From Algorimicrobium echini (GTDB lineage Bacteria > Bacteroidota > Bacteroidia > Flavobacteriales > Flavobacteriaceae), in the NCBI RefSeq assembly GCF_900115185.1, contig NZ_FOVN01000001.1, positions 620,001 to 684,000 of the forward strand: a stretch of 64,000 bases of DNA. The letters run 5' to 3'. The position numbers were made by a program, and so were the translations under genes. Below the pieces are notes generated by a model. It saw only the letters and a list, made by a program, of their open reading frames with translations. It ran no database searches and was not told the DNA's origin. Shown here in pieces: positions 7,625 to 18,904 of the stretch (position 1 is its first letter; each line of letters begins with the position of its first letter).

Positions 7625-8401
7625 TTACTTTAAATCAATTTTATCAAATCCTGAAGGAATTTTAAACGGAAATCGTACTTCTTCATTCAAGCTAACTGAT
7701 TTTATTTCCAATTCAATAATGGTTTCATCGTCACCTTCCAAAGCTATTATTTTTAATTGTTCTGGTAAACTTTGTTTATCAATAATTTGATAATTTAAAT
7801 AATCGACTTGCAAAAATCGGGATTCTCTTGGTTGTTGCAACTGTTGGGAATTCATCTTGAAATGAGAAGCATTAACAATATAAAACAACTCGAAAAGCGC
7901 TATTTGTTCTTTGGGTTGAAACAAATACGCGTCTTCATAAACAGACATGTTATAGTTGTTTTTATCTAAATTGAAAATGGCATTTCCTAAAAGTAAATTT
8001 TGGACTTTATTGTAATCCAATTCCGTACCTAACAAATCACTTAAATAACTGAAATCACCATCAAAATACGTATTATCTATTTTGTTATAAAACTGCACTT
8101 TTTCCGGTGTTATCATCACCCGAATTAAATTTAAAGCCGAATTTATCCAAATGGTTTTATCCGCTTCCATACGCAAATTTACGGTATGGGTTTGCGATTT
8201 CGTGCCTTCCGTATAAACCACACGAACTTTGGCTTGCATGGTTTTAAAATCAGGTGTATTTTTTTGATGTGCTTTTAAAACATCTTTTTTGGAAAGTGCT
8301 AAATTGGCTTCACCTGACGTTAAGCTAGCTGTTGATTTGCAACTCATAACCACTAAAAACAGGAGTGTTATAAGCCATGGATAATTATATGTTTTATTCA
8401 T
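7625..8401 (-). CDS. outer-membrane lipoprotein, DUF4292-like
   Basis: 258 residues with a lipoprotein signal peptide ending in VMSC (Cys21). The rest (FKTMQAKVRVVYTEGTKSQT, NLRMEADKTIWINSALNLIRVMITPEKV) matches what I know as DUF4292, a Bacteroidota family thought to have a LolB/LolA-like half-barrel. Function is not established. It overlaps the TPR gene by one base and ends 2 bases before the EnvC-like gene. The order TPR protein - DUF4292 - EnvC-like is typical of Flavobacteriaceae. Confidence 0.8.
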   Translation of the reverse strand: MNKTYNYPWLITLLFLVVMSCKSTASLTSGEANLALSKKDVLKAHQKNTPDFKTMQAKVRVVYTEGTKSQTHTVNLRMEADKTIWINSALNLIRVMITPEKVQFYNKIDNTYFDGDFSYLSDLLGTELDYNKVQNLLLGNAIFNLDKNNYNMSVYEDAYLFQPKEQIALFELFYIVNASHFKMNSQQLQQPRESRFLQVDYLNYQIIDKQSLPEQLKIIALEGDDETIIELEIKSVSLNEEVRFPFKIPSGFDKIDLK

Positions 8402-9762
8402 TAATTGGAGGACTCTAGTTGTTGGGCTTTTTCTATAAACGTTTTTGCCTTGTTTGTATTGTTCAATTGAGTATATGCCACACTCAATTGTTTGTAAAAA
8501 TCAGCTTGCATTTTGGTGTCTTCAATAATATAATCCAGACCCATTTCTAACGTTTCTATGGCTTCTTTTGGTTTTTTAAGTTCGTTTAAGGCAACACCAT
8601 TCACCAAATAAAATATAGGTTGAGATGGATATTTATCTAATGCTGAAGCACTCATGGTTTGCGCTTTTTTATAATTTTTTAAATCGATATGGAGCAATAA
8701 AATGTTTCTAGTAATGCCAAAATTATCTGCATCCTTTTCCAATGCTTTTTCGTAATATGATAGGGCTTTATCTTTCTCACCTTTTTTAAGATAATATTGC
8801 GCTACTTCTAAAGAAGAGGTTCCTTTATTATCTTCAGTAACCAAAGCCGTAGCTTCAATTAAATCGGCTTCGTATTCTGGGTTTTCTGAAACAAAATTTA
8901 CAAAGTCTGATAATACCATCATTTTTGCTTCTGGTTTTATTTGAGGACTTTGAATGACTATTTTCATGGACGCAATGGCCTCTTCAGGATGGTTATCTTC
9001 TATGTAAAACTTGTATAATGCTAAATGTGCTAATTGCGAATTGGGTTTTGCTTCTAATAGTTTTTTAGCGGTTTCAAAGGCTTTATCCTTCTCGTTATTT
9101 TCACTGTAACGATAAATTAAAGCTAAATAATTTGTTTCTTCATCGGGATGATCTTCCACGCGATCCTCCAAATTCTCTATTTGTTCTTTCTTTTTACCTG
9201 TAATTTCGTAAATCTGATTTCTTATCACATCTCTAGTCATTGAAATACCTAATTCGGCATCCATTTCATCTAATACATCTAAAGCATCATTATAGTTTTT
9301 AGTTTTAACATATAAAGTTGCTAAATCCTCTTTATAGTCTGGGTGGTATTTTACTAATTGCTTAACAACTTTAATAGCTTTGTCATAGTCATCCTGCTGT
9401 GCATAGACTTCGTAAAGTTCGTCCAAATACCACTCGTTATCAGGTTCCATTTTTACGGCATCTTTAAGCGCATCTTCTGCAGCGCCAAAATTTTTAAGCT
9501 TGTTATAATTTTTACCTAATTCGTAATAGTAAACCGATTTAGAATCATCTAATTCCAAGCATTTAAGGAGGGCTTTTGCTGCACGATCATAGTTTTCAAT
9601 CCCTTTTTGTTTTAAGGCTTCAAAGAAATACTCTTGTTGTAAATCTTCTACATCACCTAAATCATCTTGATTAATTTTATTATAATCTATTTGCGCATAC
9701 GTTGTCTGCGGAAATGTAAAAATTCCGAAGAGACTTATGAGTATATAGATTTTTTGTTTCAT
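8401..9762 (-). CDS. secreted/periplasmic TPR-repeat protein
   Basis: 453 residues. A signal peptide (ends near TYAQ, residue 24) is followed by tandem tetratricopeptide repeats over nearly the whole length, for example YYELGKNYNKLKNFGAAEDA, YLDELYEVYAQQDDYDKAIK, YLKKGEKDKALSYYEKALEK and FYLVNGVALNELKKPKEAIE. TPR arrays mediate protein-protein contacts; the partner is unknown. It is first of a three-gene unit with the DUF4292-like lipoprotein and the EnvC-like protein, which suggests an envelope or cell-division job. Confidence 0.8.
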   Translation of the reverse strand: MKQKIYILISLFGIFTFPQTTYAQIDYNKINQDDLGDVEDLQQEYFFEALKQKGIENYDRAAKALLKCLELDDSKSVYYYELGKNYNKLKNFGAAEDALKDAVKMEPDNEWYLDELYEVYAQQDDYDKAIKVVKQLVKYHPDYKEDLATLYVKTKNYNDALDVLDEMDAELGISMTRDVIRNQIYEITGKKKEQIENLEDRVEDHPDEETNYLALIYRYSENNEKDKAFETAKKLLEAKPNSQLAHLALYKFYIEDNHPEEAIASMKIVIQSPQIKPEAKMMVLSDFVNFVSENPEYEADLIEATALVTEDNKGTSSLEVAQYYLKKGEKDKALSYYEKALEKDADNFGITRNILLLHIDLKNYKKAQTMSASALDKYPSQPIFYLVNGVALNELKKPKEAIETLEMGLDYIIEDTKMQADFYKQLSVAYTQLNNTNKAKTFIEKAQQLESSN

Positions 9763-9769
9763 AATATGT

Positions 9770-9781
9770 CTGCGAAAGCAG
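9770..9781. repeat. short CTGC-GAAA-GCAG hairpin upstream of TPR gene
   Basis: CTGC 9770-9773, GAAA tetraloop, GCAG 9778-9781. It carries the same core as the larger terminator-like hairpins at 612-631, 9915-9932 and 28669-28684, but lies in a 5' leader. Confidence 0.4.
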
Positions 9782-9914
9782 GTATCTTGTATTTATTTCA
9801 AATCTTAATGAATTATATAATCAATTCTCAAAACAAAAAGTTGTTTCAAAAAATTAAATAAAACTGTTTGCCTTTTTATAGTTGTCCCAATGTTCTTGCT
9901 CGTTTATTATGAGC

Positions 9915-9932
9915 TTCCTGCTTTCGCAGGAA
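9915..9932 (-). terminator. hairpin after nucleotidyltransferase gene
   Basis: TTCCTGC at 9915-9921 pairs with GCAGGAA at 9926-9932 around TTTC, directly beyond the end of the minus-strand gene at 9935. Same hairpin family as 612-631. Confidence 0.5.
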
Positions 9933-9934
9933 TT

Positions 9935-10951
9935 TTACTCCATAACCGAATAATCACCGATACTTATTTTAGTAAAATTACCATCAAAGGTTACATGGTT
10001 ACCAATCATGGCTTCGTCTAAAGTAGCATTTTTTATAGAGGTATGATTCTGAATTAAGCTATTTTTAACGGTTGATGCTTCAATAGTACAATTATTTCCA
10101 ATGGATACATTAGGGCCAATAGTAGCATCTTTAATCACGACATTTTCACCAATAAAACACGGTTGAATGATTTTGGAGTTATGAATTTTTAAATTTGATG
10201 CTATTAATTCCTCGCCATCTTTCTCTAAAAACCCAAGCATTCTTGCGTTTGTTTCAACGGTAACCGCTTTATTTCCACAATCCATCCACTCATCTACTTG
10301 ACCTGTTTTAAAGATTTTTCCATCGGCCATCATCCGCTTTATACCATCGTTAATTTGGTATTCACCACCATTAACAATATTATTATCTAGTACGTATTGT
10401 AGAGCTTCTTTTAAAACGCTAACATCTTTAAAGTAGTATATACCAATAACTGCTAAATCGCTTACAAAGAATTTAGGCTTTTCTACGAGTTCCACAATTT
10501 CGTTATTATCATTTAATTTTACAACACCAAACGCTTCTGGCTTGTCTACTTTTTTAACCCAAATGACGGAATCGGCTTCTTGATCTAGTTTGAAATCGGC
10601 ACGAATTAGAGTGTCGGCATAGGCAATTACGGTTGGACCTGATAACGACTCTTTAGCACACATAATAGCATGTCCTGTTCCTAGCGGCTCATCTTGACGG
10701 TAAATAGATGCTTTAGCACCTAAAGATGCTGCTAAAGCTTTTAAACTGCTCACTACATCATCACCAAACCACGCTGCATCGCCCAAAACAAAGGCAATTT
10801 CATCAACAGGTTGATTAAGAACTTTTACAATATCTTTTACCAACCTGTGAACTATAGGTTCACCAGCAACTGGTATTAATGGTTTTGGTACTGTTAAACT
10901 GTGTGGACGCAGACGCGAACCGCGTCCTGCCATGGGTACTATTATTTTCAT
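9935..10951 (-). CDS. NDP-sugar nucleotidyltransferase with left-handed beta-helix
   Basis: 338 residues. The N-terminal nucleotidyltransferase domain starts with the sugar-1-phosphate signature MAGRGSRLRPHSLTVPKPLI, with LGTGHAIMCAKE near residue 92 and GVVKLND later. From about residue 250 hexapeptide-like repeats (LKIHNSKIIQPCFIGENVVI, IGPNVSIGNNCTIEASTV) form a short beta-helix. It should couple NTP with a sugar 1-phosphate; the sugar is not determined by sequence. It is followed in transcription by the TPR unit and preceded by dut and a flippase, a grouping frequent in Flavobacteriaceae. It is not the rfbA of this window, which is at 57962. Confidence 0.85.
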   Translation of the reverse strand: MKIIVPMAGRGSRLRPHSLTVPKPLIPVAGEPIVHRLVKDIVKVLNQPVDEIAFVLGDAAWFGDDVVSSLKALAASLGAKASIYRQDEPLGTGHAIMCAKESLSGPTVIAYADTLIRADFKLDQEADSVIWVKKVDKPEAFGVVKLNDNNEIVELVEKPKFFVSDLAVIGIYYFKDVSVLKEALQYVLDNNIVNGGEYQINDGIKRMMADGKIFKTGQVDEWMDCGNKAVTVETNARMLGFLEKDGEELIASNLKIHNSKIIQPCFIGENVVIKDATIGPNVSIGNNCTIEASTVKNSLIQNHTSIKNATLDEAMIGNHVTFDGNFTKISIGDYSVME

Positions 10952-11051
10952 CTTTTAAAGTTGATTCGTTTTTTGTTTCGTTGTTGATTTGTTTCAGAAA
11001 TGAGCTATTTCTTATCCTTCTGAAATCAAAATCTTTAATCATAATTCGCCA

Positions 11052-11486
11052 TCATTTTACACCTGTACTCCCAAAACCGCCTTCACCTCGATCAGTATCA
11101 GATAAGATCTCCACCTGTTCCCATTCCGCACGTTCGTGTTTGGCAATAACTAATTGCGCAATTCGTTCGCCATTTTCTATGGTAAAATCTTCATTTGATA
11201 GGTTTACCAAAATAACACCAATTTCGCCTCTATAGTCGGCATCAATTGTTCCAGGCGCATTTAAAACCGTAATTCCTTTTTTAGCAGCTAACCCACTTCG
11301 TGGTCTTACCTGCGCTTCAATACCAACTGGTAATTCTATAAAAAGGCCAGTGCCAACAATGCTTCGTTCTAAAGGCTTTAAAACTCTAGATTCTGATAAA
11401 TTGGCTCGTAAATCCATTCCTGCTGATGCTATGGTTTCATAGTGTGGTAAGGCGTGATTGGATTTGTTAATGATTTTAATTGTCAT
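11052..11486 (-). CDS. dut: dUTP pyrophosphatase
   Basis: Hydrolyses dUTP to dUMP and pyrophosphate; cytoplasmic trimer. 144 residues, normal length. The five dUTPase motifs are visible: AGMDLRANL near residue 24, [26 protein letters not shown] with the catalytic Asp, NGERIAQLV, and the C-terminal [10 protein letters not shown]. The stop of the flippase gene upstream lies 1-2 bases away, so the two are cotranscribed. Confidence 0.97.
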   Translation of the reverse strand: MTIKIINKSNHALPHYETIASAGMDLRANLSESRVLKPLERSIVGTGLFIELPVGIEAQVRPRSGLAAKKGITVLNAPGTIDADYRGEIGVILVNLSNEDFTIENGERIAQLVIAKHERAEWEQVEILSDTDRGEGGFGSTGVK

Positions 11487-11487
11487 A

Positions 11488-12915
11488 TTATGATTTTAAT
11501 AATTGTTTGATATCTTTTCGTTCTGAGATATAAACGATTCCCAAAAATACTAAAACTAAAATGGTACTCACATAGTAATTGGCATTAAATCCGTAATACG
11601 AAACAGCGGAAATTAGGGTTGCCAATACCAAATAACTGCCTATTCTCTTAATATCATAAGGAACAGGATAATGCTTTTTTCCTAATTGATATGAAACGAG
11701 CATCATACTACCATAAGCGGCTAATGTGGCCCAAGCCGATGCCATGAATCCAATTTTAGGAATCATTATATAGTTAAACGTAATAGTTATAATGGCTCCG
11801 AAAATAGAAATATACATCCCGAAGCGTGTTTTATCAGTGAGTTTATACCAAATAGCCAAATTGAAATAAATACCTAAGCAAAGGTTTGCTAATAGGACAA
11901 TAGGAACAATATCTATGGCAATCCAATAGGATTCATCTTGAACGAGTAGCATTTTAAACTGATCAAGGAAAGCGACTGTAAAAACAAACATGAGGCTACC
12001 ACAAATGACAAAGTACTTCATAATTCTGGCATAGGTTTCTTTTGCATTCAATTCTTTAGCATGATTGAAAAAGAAGGGTTCAGCTCCAAGTCTGAAAGCT
12101 TGAATAAAGATGGTCATAAAAACCGCAATTTTATAGCAACCACTATAAGCTCCGTTTATTGATTTTCCCAACATTTCTGGCAATAACCATTTATCGAAAT
12201 TTTCGTTGATAACATAAGCCAAACCGGCTACCATTATTGGCCAACCATAATTGAGTAATTGTTTGAAAATAGTTTTACTAAACTGAAGTTTTGTTTTAAA
12301 GAAATAAGGCGATAATAATAGCAGCGTTGTAATACTTGCACAAAGATTAGCTATAAAAATGTACTGCACCAAATCGTTTGGATTGTAGCCTGGAAAGTTG
12401 ATTCCAAATTCAGGAATTGCCCAAAGAAAGAAATAGTTTAGAATTACAAAAATTATGACATTGGACAATTTTATTGCCGTAAATTTAATAGGTCTTCCAG
12501 TAGCTCTCAAATAGGCAAAAGGCGCAACGACAAGTGCATCTAACACCAAAACACCAATCAATAGATTGAAATAGGTTTGGTTTAGATTCACCAAATTAGC
12601 CAGCTGTTCATTAAAAATTACAACAGCAATTAAAAATAGAATGGTTGAAACCGTAAGGCTAATCAGTGTAGTTGAAAATACCTTGTCCTTCTCTTCGTGT
12701 TTAGTGAAAAATCTGAAAAAAGCCGTTTCCATTCCATAAGTCAAAAGAACATTAAAAAATGCAGCGTAAACGTAAAACGTTGTATTATCAGAATAACTTG
12801 AGGTTTCTAATTTATCCGTTTGCAGGCGAACCAAAATAAGATTCATCAGTCTTGGCAGAACGGTTGCCAAACCATAAATTATTGTGTCCTTAAAAAAGGT
12901 TTTTATAGTACCCAA
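11488..12915 (-). CDS. Wzx-like polysaccharide flippase (MATE/MOP superfamily)
   Basis: 475 residues with about 12-14 membrane segments and the N-terminal pattern [21 protein letters not shown] typical of the polysaccharide transport family. A membrane protein that would move lipid-linked sugar units across the inner membrane. It sits outside the main polysaccharide locus, next to dut and a nucleotidyltransferase. It is therefore probably a conserved housekeeping copy rather than a partner of the sulfated-polysaccharide genes, which have their own Wzx at 48803. Confidence 0.8.
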   Translation of the reverse strand: MGTIKTFFKDTIIYGLATVLPRLMNLILVRLQTDKLETSSYSDNTTFYVYAAFFNVLLTYGMETAFFRFFTKHEEKDKVFSTTLISLTVSTILFLIAVVIFNEQLANLVNLNQTYFNLLIGVLVLDALVVAPFAYLRATGRPIKFTAIKLSNVIIFVILNYFFLWAIPEFGINFPGYNPNDLVQYIFIANLCASITTLLLLSPYFFKTKLQFSKTIFKQLLNYGWPIMVAGLAYVINENFDKWLLPEMLGKSINGAYSGCYKIAVFMTIFIQAFRLGAEPFFFNHAKELNAKETYARIMKYFVICGSLMFVFTVAFLDQFKMLLVQDESYWIAIDIVPIVLLANLCLGIYFNLAIWYKLTDKTRFGMYISIFGAIITITFNYIMIPKIGFMASAWATLAAYGSMMLVSYQLGKKHYPVPYDIKRIGSYLVLATLISAVSYYGFNANYYVSTILVLVFLGIVYISERKDIKQLLKS

Positions 12916-13006
12916 GTTTCCATATTTGAAGTGCTAAATATAAGGTTTTAATACAGGACTTGCAACGCAGTCATTATTCCAAAAATCGTGCAGTATTAGG
13001 ATGATC

Positions 13007-13483
13007 TTACAGTTCCTTTTTTGTTACCTGATTGTATTTAAAATAAAAGACCTGATCTTTTTCTATATATTTAATAACACAGGTTTTTTCGCCAAAATCA
13101 AACTGTTTATTTCGTAATATTTTAGTAGAATTCCCATATTCCTCACCTTGTTTATTACTCATGATTAAATCTTCCTTCCGATTTTCTGGGGTTTGAATAG
13201 TCGCAAAATATCCCATTTTACCAACTTCTATTTTAGCAGCATAACCCTTATAATACACACTATCAAATTGAACGTAATTCTTATTTTCTAAAACTGATAT
13301 ACCCATATTATAGACAAAACCTTCACCTGGAATTTCAGAAACCCAACGTTGATACTGGATATGTTCCAATACAAAAGGAGGCTTTTCTTGAAACTCCAAA
13401 TCATTCACAGAGATTTTAGTTTTTGAACTTGAGCAACTAGTAATTACATATATACACAAAACAGCAATGTATTTAGTTCTCAT
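13007..13483 (-). CDS. small lipoprotein, unknown function
   Basis: 158 residues. Lipoprotein signal peptide ending in ITSC (Cys17) followed by SSSKTK. The remainder is predicted mostly beta (HIQYQRWVSEIPGEGFVYNM, VQFDSVYYKGYAAKIEVGKM) with no motif I recognise. It lies just downstream of the ATP synthase operon terminator and appears to be a single-gene unit. Confidence 0.65.
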   Translation of the reverse strand: MRTKYIAVLCIYVITSCSSSKTKISVNDLEFQEKPPFVLEHIQYQRWVSEIPGEGFVYNMGISVLENKNYVQFDSVYYKGYAAKIEVGKMGYFATIQTPENRKEDLIMSNKQGEEYGNSTKILRNKQFDFGEKTCVIKYIEKDQVFYFKYNQVTKKEL

Positions 13484-13541
13484 TATTTTAGATGTTAAAG
13501 GTTGATTCTCTAATATATCAAATAAATATAAGGCATAAAAA

Positions 13542-13574
13542 AAGACCTTCCAAGTTTTAAACTTGAAAGGTCTT
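13542..13574 (-). terminator. terminator of the ATP synthase operon
   Basis: Arms of 16 bases at 13542-13557 and 13559-13574 pair with one mismatch. On the minus strand the stem is followed by a run of seven T, giving a strong rho-independent terminator 27 bases beyond the atpG stop. Confidence 0.85.
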
Positions 13575-13600
13575 ATCTGTTTGACTTGCCTATTAAAAGC

Positions 13601-14461
13601 TTAATTATTCAAGGCCTCTGCTCCACCAACAATTTCTAAAATTTCATTAGTAATAGCAGCTTGACGGGCTTTGTTATATGTTAATTTTAATTGATCACGT
13701 AATTCCGTAGCGTTATCGGTTGCTTTATGCATAGCCGTCATACGCGCGCCATGTTCAGAAGCAAACGAATCTCTAATACCTTTATATAATTGTGTTTTAA
13801 GAGACTTTGGAATTAATTGTTCAACGATTTCAATTTTTGAAGGTTCAAAAATATACTCTAATTGTACATTATCATCTTTTTCAATTGGAACAATTGGTAA
13901 AAATTGCTCCACCATGATTTCTTGTGTTGCTGCATTTTTAAACTTGTTATAAACGATTTCGATTTTATCAAATTCGCCAGCTACAAATTTATCCATGAGC
14001 ATTTGTGCCAATTCAGCAACATTATCAAAAGTTAAATCATCAAAAATGTCACTTTTATTTGCAATTACGTTACCAGTTTTCTTAAAAGCATCATTGGCCT
14101 TTTTACCAACAGCTACATATGATACGTGTTTGTTGGCATATTTTTCTGTAGTTATCTTATTAACTGCCTTGATTATATTGGAGTTAAAAGCGCCACATAA
14201 ACCTCTATTAGAAGTTATAGCAACAATAAGTACTTTTTTCACATCGCGTTGTTCTGAAAATTTACTTCCAGAATCAGCATCCAACGTTGCGCTTAAATCT
14301 TGTAAAAGCTCGGTTAACTTATCTGCATAAGGACGCATAGCTGTAATAGCATCTTGCGCTTTCTTTAACTTTGCAGCCGATACCATTTTCATGGCACTGG
14401 TTATCTGCATGGTAGAAGATACCGATGATATTCTGTTACGTATTTCTTTTAAGTTTGCCAT
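13601..14461 (-). CDS. atpG: ATP synthase F1 subunit gamma
   Basis: Central rotor stalk of F1, cytoplasmic face of the inner membrane. 286 residues from the ATG at 14461 (MANLKEIRNRISS); the frame extends 8 codons further upstream, but those residues are not part of the family. Typical N-terminal helix TMQITSAMKMVSAAKLKKAQ, the central SNRGLCGAFN, and the C-terminal helix NKARQAAITNEILEIVGGAEA. It is the last gene of the operon here: the beta and epsilon genes do not follow. Confidence 0.97.
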   Translation of the reverse strand: MANLKEIRNRISSVSSTMQITSAMKMVSAAKLKKAQDAITAMRPYADKLTELLQDLSATLDADSGSKFSEQRDVKKVLIVAITSNRGLCGAFNSNIIKAVNKITTEKYANKHVSYVAVGKKANDAFKKTGNVIANKSDIFDDLTFDNVAELAQMLMDKFVAGEFDKIEIVYNKFKNAATQEIMVEQFLPIVPIEKDDNVQLEYIFEPSKIEIVEQLIPKSLKTQLYKGIRDSFASEHGARMTAMHKATDNATELRDQLKLTYNKARQAAITNEILEIVGGAEALNN

Positions 14462-14475
14462 TTTTTCCGCTCCTA

Positions 14476-14546
14476 ACCTCTCCACAGGAGAGGTATTGAT
14501 TAGTTAAACTATATATTTTCCCGATTCTATTTCTCCTTTAAGGGAG
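14476..14546. repeat. two small palindromes between atpA and atpG
   Basis: ACCTCTCC (14476-14483) pairs perfectly with GGAGAGGT (14487-14494) around ACA. A second near-perfect palindrome, TCTCCTTTAAGGGAGA, lies at about 14531-14546. They sit inside an operon with no T-run, so they are more likely mRNA processing or stability elements than terminators. Confidence 0.5.
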
Positions 14547-14559
14547 ATTTCAGAGAGGG

Positions 14560-16140
14560 TTATTTACGGTATTTTGCTGATAAATCTTTAGCAACCGTTG
14601 TTAAGGTATCTGTAACCTCGTCAGTTAATTTTCCAGCTTTTAAAGTTGCTAAAATATCACTATGCTTCGCTCTTAAAAACTCTAAATAATCACGTTCAAA
14701 TTCTTTTACCTGCTCAACTGGAACATCTCTTAACAAGTTTTTAGATCCTGCATAGATAATTGCCACTTGTTCTTCCACTTTAAAAGGATCATTTTGCGCT
14801 TGTTTTAAAATTTCAACGTTGCGTTTACCTTTATTAATTACATTTAAAGTAACGGCATCTAAATCAGATCCGAATTTAGCAAATGCTTCTAATTCGCGGT
14901 ATTGTGCTTGATCTAATTTTAAGGTACCAGATACTTTCTTCATGGATTTAATCTGTGCATTACCACCAACACGAGATACTGAAATACCTACGTTAATGGC
15001 AGGACGTACACCCGAATTAAATAAATCTCCATCCAAGAAAATTTGACCATCTGTAATAGAAATTACGTTGGTTGGAATATATGCTGATACGTCACCTGCT
15101 TGAGTTTCAATAATTGGCAATGCTGTTAAAGAACCACCACCTTTAACTAAAGGCTTTAAAACATCTGGTAGGTCATTCATTTCTTTAGCAATAGCATCAT
15201 TATTAATGATTTTTGCAGAACGCTCTAATAATCTAGAGTGTAGGTAGAAAACGTCACCTGGATAAGCCTCACGTCCTGGTGGACGTCTTAATAATAAGGA
15301 TACTTCACGATAAGCAACAGCTTGCTTTGATAAATCATCAAATACAATTAAAGCTGGACGACCCGTATCTCTAAAATACTCACCAATTGATGCGCCTGTA
15401 AACGGTGCATAAACTTGCATAGCAGCAGGATCAGATGCATTTGCAGCAACAATAGTTGTATAGGCTAAAGCACCTTTTTCCTCTAAAGTTTTAGCAATAA
15501 GTGCCACCGTTGAAGCTTTCTGTCCAACAGCAACATATATACAATATACAGGCTCACCTGCATCATAAAATTCTTTTTGATTTAAGATAGCATCGATACA
15601 AACCGCAGTTTTACCGGTCTGTCTGTCTCCAATAACCAACTCACGCTGCCCTCTACCAACTGGAATCATAGCATCAATTGCTTTAATTCCTGTTTGTAAT
15701 GGTTCTGTTACTGGCTCTCTATAAATAACACCTGGCGCTTTACGCTCTAAAGGCATTTCGTAGGTATCTCCAGTAATAGGACCTTTACCATCTATAGGGT
15801 TTCCTAACGTATCTACAACACGTCCAACAATACCTTCACCTACTTTAATAGATGCGATACGTCCTGTTCGTTTTACGGTAGAACCTTCTCTTACTCCTAC
15901 TGAAGTTCCTAATAATACGATACCTACATTGTCTTCTTCAAGATTCAGTACGATACCTTCTAATCCGCCATCGAATTCTACTAATTCACCATATTGCGCA
16001 TTTGAAAGTCCGTAAGCACGTACAATACCATCACCAACCGTTAATACGGTTCCTACTTCATCTAATGATGCACCTGCATCAAAATTTGAAAGTTGTTGTT
16101 TTAAGATTGCTGATATTTCAGCTGGTTTTACTTCTGCCAT
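14560..16140 (-). CDS. atpA: ATP synthase F1 subunit alpha
   Basis: Non-catalytic nucleotide-binding subunit of F1. 526 residues. Walker A GDRQTGKT near residue 173, the beta-barrel N-terminus with [13 protein letters not shown], and the ATP-synthase alpha/beta signature [11 protein letters not shown] near residue 370. The conserved arginine finger lies in this signature region. Follows atpH by 58 bases and precedes atpG by about 100 bases. Confidence 0.98.
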   Translation of the reverse strand: MAEVKPAEISAILKQQLSNFDAGASLDEVGTVLTVGDGIVRAYGLSNAQYGELVEFDGGLEGIVLNLEEDNVGIVLLGTSVGVREGSTVKRTGRIASIKVGEGIVGRVVDTLGNPIDGKGPITGDTYEMPLERKAPGVIYREPVTEPLQTGIKAIDAMIPVGRGQRELVIGDRQTGKTAVCIDAILNQKEFYDAGEPVYCIYVAVGQKASTVALIAKTLEEKGALAYTTIVAANASDPAAMQVYAPFTGASIGEYFRDTGRPALIVFDDLSKQAVAYREVSLLLRRPPGREAYPGDVFYLHSRLLERSAKIINNDAIAKEMNDLPDVLKPLVKGGGSLTALPIIETQAGDVSAYIPTNVISITDGQIFLDGDLFNSGVRPAINVGISVSRVGGNAQIKSMKKVSGTLKLDQAQYRELEAFAKFGSDLDAVTLNVINKGKRNVEILKQAQNDPFKVEEQVAIIYAGSKNLLRDVPVEQVKEFERDYLEFLRAKHSDILATLKAGKLTDEVTDTLTTVAKDLSAKYRK

Positions 16141-16198
16141 CTTTATTTAGATATTAGACGTTAGATTATTAAGATGTTACCACCGAATCTAACTATAT

Positions 16199-16735
16199 TT
16201 AGTTTATTGTAAATTCTCTTTTTAATGTGTTCAGTTTGTTAGCAATACTACCGTTGTATTGAATATCGCCAACGCGTAATATGAAACCACCTAAAATGCT
16301 TTCATCTACGATATTTTTTACCGTTACAGCTTTATTTGTTAACTCTTTTATTTTAGCTAATACTTTTGCTTCTACTTCTTCAGTAATAGGAACTGCCGTT
16401 GTTACCGTAGCAGATTCTTTACCGTTTTGAATATCAAACAATTCGGTATATTTATTAGCTACAGCTCCTATTAAATCTAAACGCTTATTAGCATCTAAAA
16501 CTTTAAATAGCTCCTGTACCATAGCATTTACATTAGGAAATACTTTTGATAAAATAGCTTTTTTATCTTCAGATTTAACAACTGCATTTTTAATAGCCTC
16601 GTCTAGCTCTGGATTATCTTGAATGGTTGTATAGATTAAAACCATATCCGAATTAATAGCTTCGGCAACCTGCTTATCGGTTGCTAAACTTAATGCCGCT
16701 TTTGCGTAACGTATTGCTGCTCGTGTTTCTGCCAT
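16199..16735 (-). CDS. atpH: ATP synthase F1 subunit delta
   Basis: Connects the peripheral stalk to the top of F1. 178 residues, normal. N-terminus RAAIRYAKAALSLATDKQ and C-terminal signature DESILGGFILRVGDIQYNGS followed by KLNTLKREF, characteristic of the OSCP/delta family. Position between atpF and atpA agrees. Confidence 0.96.
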   Translation of the reverse strand: MAETRAAIRYAKAALSLATDKQVAEAINSDMVLIYTTIQDNPELDEAIKNAVVKSEDKKAILSKVFPNVNAMVQELFKVLDANKRLDLIGAVANKYTELFDIQNGKESATVTTAVPITEEVEAKVLAKIKELTNKAVTVKNIVDESILGGFILRVGDIQYNGSIANKLNTLKREFTIN

Positions 16736-16799
16736 AGCTATATTAAACTTATTCTATTGAAAATTACCATTCAATTGAAAAAGCATTTTTAATTAATAT

Positions 16800-17300
16800 T
16801 TAATTTAACGTTGCTTCTCCTAACATAGACTCAACCAATTTCATTTGTTTGTCTTTATTAGATAATTCTTCGCGAACTACTTTTTCAGCGATTTCAATTG
16901 ATAATGAAGCAACTTGAGTTTTTAGTTCTGCTATAGCCGCTTTCTTTTCATTTTCAATGGCAACTTGCGCATTAGCAACTAATTTACCTGCTTCGGCTTG
17001 CGCTTCAGCTTTTGCGTCTTCAATCATTTTCAATTTCATTTCACGCGCTTCCTTAAGCATAGACTCACGCTCTAGACGTGCTTCTTGTAACAATTTCTCA
17101 TTACTAGCTTGAAGGTTTTGCATTTCACGCTTTGCCTTTTCTGCTGCATCTAACGCACCTTGAATACCTTCTTCTCTTTCATTTAAAGAGTTCATAATTG
17201 GTTTCCAAGCAAATTTCACCATTAATACTATTAATAGTAAAAGTAGTATGGTTTGTACTACAAATAATCCTGGTGAAAAATCGTTTAATAAATCTCCCAT
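16800..17300 (-). CDS. atpF: ATP synthase Fo subunit b
   Basis: Peripheral stalk. 166 residues with one N-terminal membrane helix (about 10-30, PGLFVVQTILLLLLIVLMVKFAWKP pattern) followed by a long charged helix to about residue 150, rich in Ala, Lys and Glu. Single copy; no b' gene is seen. Confidence 0.96.
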   Translation of the reverse strand: MGDLLNDFSPGLFVVQTILLLLLIVLMVKFAWKPIMNSLNEREEGIQGALDAAEKAKREMQNLQASNEKLLQEARLERESMLKEAREMKLKMIEDAKAEAQAEAGKLVANAQVAIENEKKAAIAELKTQVASLSIEIAEKVVREELSNKDKQMKLVESMLGEATLN

Positions 17301-17395
17301 TTCTTATAAAAATTGATTTTTTTAACTTTTTTAAAATAGGCTCTGCAACCAACCGTTGCAGAGACTCTATTTTGCTTTTTTAGCGTCGTTGCTGA

Positions 17396-18815
<1,420 letters not shown>

Positions 18816-18855
18816 TGTTAAAAAAATCAAAAAAACTGTGTTTTTAAATTCGGTG

Positions 18856-18863
18856 CAAAACTA
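18856..18863 (-). promoter_or_regulatory. -7 promoter element upstream of atpB
   Basis: On the minus strand TAGTTTTG, a perfect TAnnTTTG, with a partial -33 element (ATTG) about 18 bases further upstream. It would give the ATP synthase genes their own start, independent of the sprE-bactofilin region. Confidence 0.5.
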
Positions 18864-18904
18864 CGGAAAATATTGAAAAAACAATTACTTTTTTTTATTA
18901 TTAT

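Noticed and set aside
9667-9861. Plus-strand frame of 64 codons over the TPR gene start
   Set aside because: Opposite-strand shadow with no protein-like composition or ribosome binding region.
10860-11042. Minus-strand frame of 60 codons before the nucleotidyltransferase
   Set aside because: Overlaps the real gene's start in another frame, low-complexity composition, no motif.
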